Made by a program: the position numbers and the translations under genes
The notes under the pieces: model-generated
What the model saw: the letters and a program-made list of their open reading frames with translations, nothing else
Told to the model about the DNA's origin: nothing
The model's database searches: none
In this document: piece by piece, positions 11,672-23,600 of the stretch
How the letters are laid out: every line of letters begins with the position of its first letter
Numbering within the stretch: the stretch's first letter is position 1
DNA from: Apostichopus parvimensis
Taxonomy: Eukaryota > Echinodermata > Holothuroidea > Aspidochirotida > Stichopodidae
Assembly (NCBI GenBank): GCA_000934455.1
Contig: KN883938.1
Coordinates: 22,129 to 80,132, forward strand
Direction of reading: 5' to 3'
DNA: 58,004 nt

Positions 11672-14600
11672 TCCCACCACTACTGCCTTTATACCAGAGA
11701 AATGAAAACAAGACAGCACAAATTGAAGAAATTATGCACAATTAGGTAATTGTAAAAACATACCACAACTCCAAATGAAACAGTAATGCACCCTTCTGTC
11801 CCACCCCCATTCACCCCCTACCCCGCCTGTCCCACCTTTCTATACTTTCCAGCATGTTATTTCAATAGTGACTAAATGCAAAGAAAGTGGGTGTCTTTTC
11901 AAACATGAAACAAAGTATACAAAGGAATGTTGTTCATGGCAATAAATATCAATACAAACACTGCAATACACATAAATACAAACCCTGTCATAACCCTTAC
12001 ATATTTGCACCATCGCTACAACTATCAATCAGAACGTAATGAAACTTAAAACACTCACAGGGAGAAGGCCAAAAAGATATCAACATCTTGGACACAACGG
12101 CAGCAAGCCTTAGAGTGTTAACTCTCACCCTCAAACTTTATAAGATTTTAATTAAGAACTGCTAGAATAAACTCACGTACTGTTAAAATGCATAAATTCA
12201 AGTATGTTTCTTGAAGATGCTAGAGAGATCACTGAAATGGCCGATAACTAAGACAAGTCAAGTTCTAGGATTTAAAAGTCACCTTCTACTCCAAATATCA
12301 AAGCATAATGAAAAATGAAAATCTGCACTGAAGTTTTTTCATTTTTTATTACAATGGCATTTCCATCTTTTTTTTTTCCAGATATTCTCCCCCCCCCCCG
12401 AGATATTACTATTTGGCCTCTATGCAATTCCAACTCACTATTCAATAAACATGATATAGAAGTAGTATTGCTTCATTAACACAAATATTTTATGATATGA
12501 TTTTCTTGTCGTCAAAATTTAGCAGAGCAAACTGCTGCCGAGACCAGCATCGTATAAAGCTAGGTCCTTTCAATTTTTATATTTTGCAGATAAATGCTAC
12601 CTTCTGAAATTGCTGACATTGCAGATCTCTGAACGTAGTAAGTCTGATACTTCGTAACAGATTCTCTAGGTGGTACAGAAGTAAGTTTCCATTCTACATT
12701 CCTTGATGACTCACTTTTCTTTATTCTTCTTCCTTCTCTTTCTGTCGCCCTCGTCTGGACGCTCCTGATAATCCTCGTATTCCTCCTCCTCCCCGTAGTA
12801 CCCGTCTCTTCTCTCGTGTCGCCAACCTCTCGATTCTTCCGGAGACGAATGATCCTGTCTTCTGTCATCGTATCTACAAAGGGAAATAAACCATACGTAA
12901 TTGTTTAAATGAATAAGTTAGGATGGGTTGGGCTGATGCTGGCTTATGTTCCTCAATATTTTGTCCAGATAACAGTCCATCTCAACCCATAGAAAATACC
13001 CTCCTCTCACAAAAACAATATCTGACGTCCCACTTGGGCAAATAACACCAAAAGTACTCAATTACACCCTTTTTTTGAGAACCAACTTCCTTAGAAAGAG
13101 AAAACGACTGGTAAGTTTACCTGGTCCATTTGTCGTCTTTGAGAGCTGTTCCTTTCTCCCATTTATCGTCTTCCCCGGTCTTTCCAGTGATGATGTACCG
13201 TCTCTTGGCATCGATGTCCCATCCTCTTTGACGTTCCGCCTCTCGATTGGCCTCTGCCTTCCAGTACTGAGGGGTGGGACTGCGAGAGTGGGATCCCGTC
13301 GGTGTTCTGTACCTCTGTGCGTTACAAGATTACAAGATTTTGCTACTTTATGTGGCACTAACTGTTTCCTTGGCTCAAAACATAAATGCAATAAACTCAA
13401 AATGTCAAATTGATATGAAAGTAAAATGTTAAAAAATAATAGCAGCATAATTGTCCTTGAGGCCTGATCTGGTTCTCAGTGTCTCTGGATGTGTCCTCTT
13501 TCCATGATGGTGTCATATCACCTGCCCCCCCCCCCAGGCAATAATGCATCACTCTGATTGAATTTTATTACATATATGACTAAAGTTTCATTTTAATGTT
13601 GTTATCTGTTGGGCATGAAACATGAATTTGAGAGACCCCTCCCGGGCGTAGAATGCTCGACTGCTTACCACATTTCCTCGTCCCTTGACTTTTCTACCTG
13701 ATCTTGACATAGGTGGACGATACTGGCCGCTGTTCGCTGCTTCTTCCTTTTTCCTGATTGATATGAAAGAAAATTGGAATCAGTAACAAGGGTGTTACTT
13801 CTCTATATTTAATAATCATTGTTCAAATGACTAAAGTAGTCAATTTGCTATATGTAAAGTCATACAAGTCAGTGTGGTACATGTTACAGGAAATATAGAG
13901 CCTAGAGTCCATTCTTGGGATTAAGTGTTCCTTACAAGAACATATAGAGCCTAGAGTTCATTCTTAGGGTTATGTGTTCCCTACAGGAAATATAGAGCTT
14001 GAAGTCCATTCTTGGGGTTGGGGAAGAGGAATGAGGAGGATTGCAGAAATGCATAGACAACTTCTTCCCTACAGGGAATATAGAACCTGGAGTCCATTTT
14101 CAGGGCTACATGTTCCCCACAGGAAATATAGAGCCTGGAGTCCATTCTTAGGGTTGGGGGAGACAAACTTCTAAACAATTAGTTGTTCTCTTACTCTATG
14201 GGTACTCTGGTGAGGAAGTTGTGAGCTGGGATATCTGGGATCTCCTCAGGATCAATGGTGACATTTGGGGCGACCTCACACTGGAACGGCTTACCCTCTA
14301 CACTTCTGCAGAAATGAAGAAAAAGACACCCGACAATTAAAAATCCATGTTATACAAACCCTACTTGACATCTTGTAACATATCATATCTGGGTTAAATG
14401 GTGACATTTGTAGCAACCTCACACTGGAACAGCTTACCCTCTGCACTCCTGCAGAATTGAAGAAAGACTACCATTTATTAAAACTCACATTATACAAACC
14501 CTACTTGACAATTGACATATCATAACATTTTCAGTAAAGAAACTGCAGCAATCATAATAATAATAATTTCTATCGTTGACTTAAAAGATTAGGGTCATTA

Positions 14601-17600
14601 AATCTAACATAAAGAGTTAGAATCCAGTTATCTGAATTATCTTCTAAAAACAAGAGGGGAACAAATGTTAATACTTATATCCACTCCTCCTGTTATATGA
14701 CACAGTCAAGCTATAAAATGTTCCTTAGCAACAAGGCCCAACAATAGAAGGATTCTTCCTTGGTTTCATAGAACTGACCAAGCATGTAATGTCGCACATT
14801 CAACTTCCACACTACTTGGACGACCTTTCTACTGAAACGCTTCTCCTTTTGAAATACATACTTTTACAAGGAAAGACAAAAACCAAGACGAAACCATGAT
14901 GATGTTTCCTTCATTCCACCAATAGCTTACCATTACGGACGGACTTATTGGAGATAAATTTTAGAGGTGTACGAAATTAAATCAATTTTATCGATATCAC
15001 AAATTTGTGAAGCACAATATTCTCTGTACTGGAAGCAAGACTTGGTGCATTCTACCTAAAAAAAAACTAAAACGGAGAAAAGAAAGAAGAGAGATGGAGA
15101 AAGGGAGAGAAAAAGACTTGGGAAAGAAACCAGTTTACTAAAAAATGGGCAAACTACAAATACAATCACAACAACCAGCCCCACCCCACCCTCACCCCAA
15201 GAACAAGAAAACAGGAAATAATTTGATCCTACTCTGGTTCTTGTTCCTGTTTCTGTTTCTTCTTCAGTTTTCTTTTCTCTCTCTGCCTCTTCTTGCGTAT
15301 CTTCATCCTCATCTTCTTTTTCTTCTTCCTCTTTTTCTTTTTCCGTTCCTCCTCGCTGTCTGTCGTCTCCGTCTCCACCTGGGAGCTGGGCGTCAGATCC
15401 GAGCTCTCCGATACGGTGGAACTGGTGCTGTCCGAGTCAGAGGATGAGCTGCTGCTGACAACTTTTTTCTTCTTTTTCTTTGGTTCTTTGGAGAAATTGA
15501 GAATTTTGAAAATAATTTAATTTTTTTTTTGAAATTTGAAGAAAGATGACAAACTTCTGTACTGAGTATTACATTTTGTAATCCAGTTCTTTATCCAGGT
15601 GTTTACAAATATTACTACATCTATATTATTGCAATACAAGAAAAAGAAAAAAGTGAAGGAGTAGGAGGAGAAGGAGGGAAAGATGGAAGGGAGAAGGAAA
15701 TAGAAAAGAAGAGAAAAAAGAAGAAAGAAAAAAGAAGGGGGAGGGGAGGGGAGGAGCGGTGAGGGAAGGGGAAGGGAATAGCTCCATCTTCCTAGTTTTA
15801 TGATTGCTATTGAGGTAAGTCTTGAAAGGACAAAGAGACATTCAATTTATTACATTTCGAGAGTAAGGCTTCTTTCGAGAGAAGGGTCACAGCAAGACAT
15901 TTTGAGATTACTCTGTTTTAATGAAGAGGATATATGTGCTTCCTGAGTACCAGTCACAGTTAAGATTTCATTACTTTATATAACTTCAGAATCACAACGT
16001 ATGACATCTGTGTCAAATCCTGAATGTTTCCTTTTAAGCAAAAATTTATAAATTGCTTCCTTGTTTGTTCCCTTTCCTACCTTACAAGATCACTTACCTC
16101 CATCCTTCACACGCAAAGTGGAGGATAAACCATGGAAGTACTTCAGATATTATTGTACACGTGTAGGTTACTTAAAACATCTGTTCCACTTTTCAAGATT
16201 AATATCAAAGGTTACATCCCCGACAGGGACTATACAAAATATCACAGTTTTTCGAGAATAAAGAAAACTTGACATTTGTTTAGGGGAGGGGGGGGGATCA
16301 TCAATTTAAATTCTTTCAATACTTCCTGATGATCATAACAGCATTTCCGATCATCAGACAATTACGAAATGCCAGAAATTTTGTGTGGGACTACTCCCAA
16401 TGTATTTTTTGTTTTCCAATCCAGGATTCATGATTGATATTTCAGGAATAATCATGATACCATTCAAAAGATACATTTTCAACCAATGATTTCCTACCCA
16501 TTTGTCAATCAAATATCATGTTGTCAGCTGTTCTACTGGTTCAGGTTCTTGTCCTTGGTGCAATCTTGATTTAAAGTGACTTCTGAAAGTCAGAACTGTG
16601 ACTTGATCCAAACTTATCAGATTTGTATTACCGGAAAATGGAGGTTAAAGGCTGAGTGTTACTATTAATCACACATAAAAAAGCAAACGGCAAATTTACA
16701 AAATAAAAAGACAAATATAAATAAGGTTTAAGAAAAAAAACCTGCTTCAACCATCATTTACTTGAAACCAAAACTTGACTAGTGCAGTTAATAAACTACA
16801 TTGCTAAATGGAATTTTTAGTATCCAGATCAACTGGAAAGGCTGCTTTAAAATTCATAAATTCACAGATATCTCACAGGTTTTTTCTAATTATATTCATC
16901 TCTTAATTATTGTTGTTATCTCCTATCGTGCCATATATTTAACATTGATTATGAAGACAGACCTGTAGCTACCAGAAACTAGTCTGTTATTAATTTAATT
17001 CATCAAATGATCACCACGAATCACAAAAGTGGTGAGCCAACAAATGAAACAAAGAGGTAACAGTAAATTGTGTGGGACACACAATTTTCTGTATTGGGAG
17101 TAACAAAATTAGTAACCTGTTTATTACTAGATATTAAATAATTAAAACTATATAGATCTCTTTATTCCTTAAAAGAAAATAATTGGTGGGGGGGGGGGAG
17201 GTATCCTTTCTTAGTCTTTGATATGTCATGTTGAAAAATCGAATGCAACATTTGAGTGGTAGTATAAATGTTTCCAGAATATTCACCTTTATAACTACAG
17301 TAGGTTTAAATCTCTGGAACGACCCTTTAAGGCTGAACAGATAATGGTCTGTATATTAGACTGTATTAGACTGTATATTAGACTGTATATTAGACTGTAT
17401 TAGACTAAACAGTCCAGTCACTTTAATTGATAACCCTTCAGCTGTTTAAAGGGCAATTTTGCCAAAAAGTGCGATATAGAAATAGTTTTTTTTTTAAATC
17501 GAAATTTTTGTGCCATACCTCTGGCTTTTAAGAATGAATACTATGTGACTGGTCAGCTTGACACAAAGTTAGCACTGGTCAGTGACATCAGAATGTAGCT

Positions 17601-20600
17601 CGTCACTGTGCTGTTGTCCGTTCAATACGCCACCTACCTTTGGCTATGACTTTGAGGACCAGCTCTCCACAGTTGGTGATTGTGACCTCCACCAGAGGAC
17701 GATTTTTGGCATCGGTACGCTGGCTCTCAATCTTGGTCACTACGTCTTCTCCATCTATGACGTGTCCGAACACGACGTGCAAGCTACAGAGAAAGAAACG
17801 GAACAGATTAAACAGAATAATGTCCAAACTAGGGAGCAGGTGAGACAAGGGCTGGAGGGAGGGGGGGGGGAGGATGGGGATCGGAGAAAAATTAGGATGG
17901 GCGCAGTTACAAGATTAAACGGTAACTAAATAGTGTACATTAACTGTCAACATCATAAGAGTACAGTACAAGAATTATCACCATAGGGTGGAAGATAAGG
18001 TGCTGAAAGGGAAATAATTCCAAATAATTCGACAAAAAACTTGTGGAATTTTTAAATTCTATCAGTAACTTAGGAGGTAATATTTTGGCATATCAAAGCC
18101 TCTCGACGGACCTGCATATTTGTAAACTACCAACTTCATCACTTTGGACTACGATCATTTCACTGTTCTCAATTTCTTTGAATAGCTTAAGTTTGATCGG
18201 AAGGCCAGCATTGACAGGTTTACCTACAGAGATTGCAATAAATGTTCCAAAACTGACTCACCCATCGAGATGAGGAGCTGGCTTCGTGGTCCTGTTTCGC
18301 AAAGAGAAAGATGACACATGGTCAATAACATTGCACAACCTTGAATACATTAAGATACTGAGTTATACATTCAGACTCATTGCCATGTTCATATATCTCC
18401 CTTCTGTCATTAAACTTACTGCCGAGGATCAACCCTACCTTAAATCACAGAGAAAATGGTTACCTATCATCAAACTTTATTGTTTTATTCATGTCTCTCT
18501 GTCTGTGAAATTGTCTCCTCTCATTTTCAAACATACAGTATGTAGAATATTCACATACTAGGGGTTCTTTTCATAACTAGGAAACTTTCCGAGGGCTCAA
18601 ACATGTCTGTGAACCAGAAAGGAAAGTCAAAGGATTTAGAAAAAAAAAGGAAAACTGGACATTTTGATTTCTTTCATTTGCAGATCAATCTGAAAATCAA
18701 ATCTGATTTGATGAACTTTGGTTATCTATCACCTTACAATTAAAAACATTGCATAGTAATAATTGAACAAAAGACAGCTGTGCTAGAATACCCCTGGTAG
18801 TAGTGAGGCAGGTACGTTTACTCCTTAACCCTGGACATTATCTGACAAGCGTCACCTGTAATCAATGACCTTACAGGTGGACAAGCTTTATTACAAACCA
18901 ATTCGAGATGATGACTTCCGTTTTACTGCCAATCTTAGACAAAACAGAGATTAAAGAGACTTCTAGGTCAAAGGTTCACTGGTCAACATGTTCTCCAAAA
19001 ATTTGTATTTGCCCTGAAATATCAGCAAATGTCTGTCTGGAAGTCAAGGCCAAAGCTATCCAGAATCACTCTCAAAAGTAGTTAAACAAACCCATTAAAG
19101 GACCCCCTCCCACCCTCCCCCCAGCAAAACAATGTGATATGACGACCAACTGAAAAGTTTTTGACCACTGGAAAGACATAAAACATGTACAATTTCACAA
19201 AATGGCTGGTAAGAAAATTCAATTTTCTCAAAGCTTAAAACTCTATGAAAACTAATAATTACTGTAAACTGTATAAAAATGAAAACAAACCACTTCAACA
19301 GAGAAACATCAAATTGACAAACAAGAACTAAGTTTTCCTACTTAGTCTGTGTAAGATGATTATATGATAACATTTGTCCTTGGTACTACATGAGAACCCG
19401 TCCAATATTTTAGACGGTACCCATTCCCGAAACCAAATCGTAAAACTTGTTAATTGGTATGAATTAAAAAATATCAAAAAACACATGGTAAGACCCTCAA
19501 AATGCAATTGTCCATGAAGTTGTATTTTATCTGCGTGTTGCTTTTTACCAAGCAGGATTTTCTTCACAATAGTTGCTATATAGAAGGAGAAAATTTTCCA
19601 TGAAAGGTAAATATTTATCGTTATATATATGACACATATCATTCCATTCCTACAACCAACTATAGAAAAGTCAGATATAGAATTATACTCCATAAATCAA
19701 CATCTTTCATACACCTACACTGTACGGATTTCATTATGAACTAGTGAGAGGTTCCATTATAAACTTTCATCATAAAAAGTTCACTATAAACTAGTGAGTT
19801 AAACTTTCATATAAAACTAGTGATAGGAAACCTTGATGAAAGTAACGGTTTAATATGAAATTAAAAACAAATTGAGATTTCTTTACATTTCCATACAGAC
19901 ATTTTCCATGTACAACTAATAAACTAACGATCTCTTCTTCAAAATTTTCTAAGAAACACTGCCAAGAAAAAGACGAATAAGTTATTTAAATAATTCACAT
20001 TCTTTCTCATTTACATAATTAAACTCACCACATTCACTGGCACTTTGAAGAAAAGGTAAAGCAATGTATGACATTTGAAAGAGGCATATTTAAGCAAGAG
20101 AAAGAAGAAAAAAAGAAAAACACAACTGAAAATATGAGAAGACAGCAAATGGAAAAACAAAAGCAATCTTGGCAAGTTCTACATGAATAAAAGTGAAAAA
20201 AACCCTCATAATTATATCTATCTGCACTAAACTGGAGCTGTGCAGCCAACCTGAACATCATCATCATCACATGAGATCAACAGAACCAATCCTTTGCGTA
20301 ACCATCTACCTGTAGTTTTCACTGTTCCACCCGGAATCCCTGCTTTTGTTGTTTTCAAATTTCTATGCCCTTTTTCCCCCCTTTTCTTTTGGATGTAATT
20401 TAAGGAATTCTTTATTCTTTTTTTCCTTATTAAAACAAAGAAAGGCATGGCAATGTGTGCACAGAAATGTCAAACACTTTCAAAACTGTAGAAATGTAAC
20501 ATCAGACTAATATACCAGATTGGTACTGTAGGACGTGTTTGGCTTCTTCCAACAGGACTTTTTATGGTTATTTTTAGAAAATGATCAACAAAAATGACAT

Positions 20601-23600
20601 GGGAAGTCTTACAAGATCCGTAAACATAACCCTGTATATTATTATTTGGTAGAAAACTTCCTAGAATAATAATGGCAAGTTGTTTATTAGTTCAGGAAGC
20701 TGAGAGACGATAAGTTGTTTTCTTTCAGTGGCAGAGTCCAGATGGTAACATCTCCACCTACTGTACCGTCCTGCAAACACTAGCGCAGGGATTTTATAAG
20801 TACGAAAAAATGTTTAACACTTGAGAGTTTTCTATTAAGTCGGTTTATTTTGTCTGATAAATCTATGATTTGAGAAGAAATACCGTACCAGAACTTCAAA
20901 GCAGATTTTCCCCTTTTTCTTGTGCTCTTTTTCTTCCTTAATGATAATTTTACCAAACTAACCAAGTATTTAATTTACTCAAAATTAAGCTTCCATTTGG
21001 TTGAATGGTTTGAATCACACCTTTCTACGATCTCTTCCCTCTTGCTTCACAAGTATGACAAGCGAAGCAGATACAGCTGCAGGTTAAAGTACAGTGCAGT
21101 AGTAATTTTAATTTATGACGAATGTTACAAAATGACTATAAATACTTTATATTGATGAACTTGTCTCAAAAAAAAAATCTATCTAAATGATGAAAAAAGG
21201 TCAAACATGTGCCTTTCTGACAAATACCATGAAATTCAAGAAGGATATACTGTAACATATACTTTATACAGGATTGGAGCAGATATAAATGAATTTTATA
21301 TGATGAATTTTAATCAACATTTAAGTCTTGATATTTCATAGTTCAAGTATGTTACATTATGTTTCAATAGCTACTGTATTCCGGTTTTCATGACATTCAG
21401 ACTGTAACTACTGTGTATGCTAAATGCTCCTTTAAGGCTAAATTGACGATGGCATCTGTTTCTCAGTGCAGGCCTTTATAATGTTAATGGTGATCCATTT
21501 AAAAAAAAACAATTCTAATAACTGAACCAACTCTTGTTCTTTGTTAAATTTCATATTAAACAATAGAGAAACCTTGGATGACTTTCGGCACCATTCGTCC
21601 ACGCTTTGTAAAAAATAGTTAGGCCATGTTTATTCTATTGAGTTTTTGTGAGAAAGAGCAGTGTAGGAATGAGAATAACCTATACCAGGTGCCAGGTGAG
21701 CAGCCATAAATTGCTAGTCTTTCAGAATATTGGGTCATCACCAACAGTAAGAGCCAAAAGGAAGGAAGGAAAACGAATAACTAATAGTTATTTTAAATCC
21801 CGTAAAGAAGTACAACTACAGTATAAGCCAGTGCAAGGAATGTCCCAGACAAAGATAAAGAAATTATTAATTAAACAAACCAATAAATATTTAATACTGA
21901 AACAAGCATAATAAAAGGCAGAATGGTTGTAGTTTGGCTGCTGTAAAGCCGGGTGGATTCGGTAACTTGGTTTAATCTGCTGTCAACAAGGCACCTACAG
22001 TACAGCGATGTAATTTGATGAACAGTCTCACAGTTTTCTATGCATCTATTTGAAGCTGTGACTGTTTGAGGTGATTAAGGCGGATGGTTGGTTTTACGCA
22101 TCTATTTGAAGCTGTGACTGTATGAGGTGATTAAGGCGAACGGTTGGTTTTATTTGTTCTTTGCATCTATTTGAAGCTGTGACTGTATCAGATGATTAAG
22201 GCGGATGGTTGGTTCTATTTGTTCTATGCATCTATTTGGAGCTGTGACTGTATGAGGTGATTAAGGCGGACGGTTGGTTTTATTTGTTCTATGCATCTAT
22301 TTGAAGCTGTGACTGAATGAGATGATTAAGGCAAGAAGTGGTGCAGCTGGCCGTTGCAGTTCACATGGAGATCACCCAGATATGACAGAGATCCAGATCA
22401 AGATCTAGCTACCTCACCTAAAGTGTAGTTTGCTTTTGTTGCTATGGGTGGTAAAAATGTGCTTTATATAGCGATTTATATAGTGCTTTGGCATTTTATG
22501 TGTCATCTGCATGTGCGTTATGATTGGTCGAACTGTGAGGGAACAACTATAGAAGATAAGGCGTCATAAATGTATAATATTATCCAACCATTCATCCGGG
22601 AATTCCAGGACATCGCTGGTTTCCTTCCTAACATCATTGTCATGTGCTTGATCTTCTTTGGAAATATACACAAATTCCATCTCCTGCATTGCTTTCTTTC
22701 CAATGTTTTGCTGACTCCATTTAAATTGAGCAGAACCAGCACTGTACAAAGATGGTCAACGTACCACCTAAATTTATCTTTTGACGATCCACACATCTTG
22801 AGAACACTGCACGAATTCCAAATAGCGAATACGGATATGTTCGCCACTGCCAATGTTGTAAACTACGCCTCTCAACGTGACTCTCCAAGACGCTTTTACA
22901 ACAATGTCAGACAATTTTTGACTGAGTTTGCAATATTAACACACGACATTTGGTTTATAAGTTGGCTGTCAACGTTTTAACATGAAGCTAAATACTGATA
23001 AATAAAAACATGATCAAAACTAACAGCACTACCAGTTCAATACGGAGTATGGTTTTTGCAGAGGCATTTTTAATGAAAGCCAATATAAATACCCATAGAC
23101 AAAAATAAATGATGGCAGCATTTCAGAAAAGAAAGCTTGAAAGCCTTGCGATAGTGAAGTATGAAATTTGGTCAGATTCAAACCTGATTACATTTTACTC
23201 ACAAAAAGAATTGGGATCCATTGGTATCTTTGCCACGATTAGCCATCGATAAAAGAAACGGTTGGTCGTGCTTCATGTCAAAGTTTTCATCTGAAGGTGA
23301 AGAAACATTTGACAAGTGCAGAACTCTAGTCGAGAAAAGTCGTTGAATGATCACAGACAGATTTTGATAACATGGAATAACCATCATTAAAACCCCTGGG
23401 GCTACTCAAATATCAACAGCAGAAAATCCAAGGCAGCAACTTCATATCAAAACAGTTTCATACTAGCCCAAAAAAAAGTCACAAATGTCTCTACATTTTT
23501 AGATTTTAAAATTGCGTATCCAATGGTATTTTTGCCGCTCTTCTGCATTCAAACTTGTTCTAATTTTGACCAAAATATTTGACACTTTACAGAAGGTTAC

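Noticed and set aside
15145..15520. Hydrophobic Leu/Phe-rich plus-strand frames resembling membrane proteins
   Set aside because: They are the antisense of the Lys-rich exon 8.
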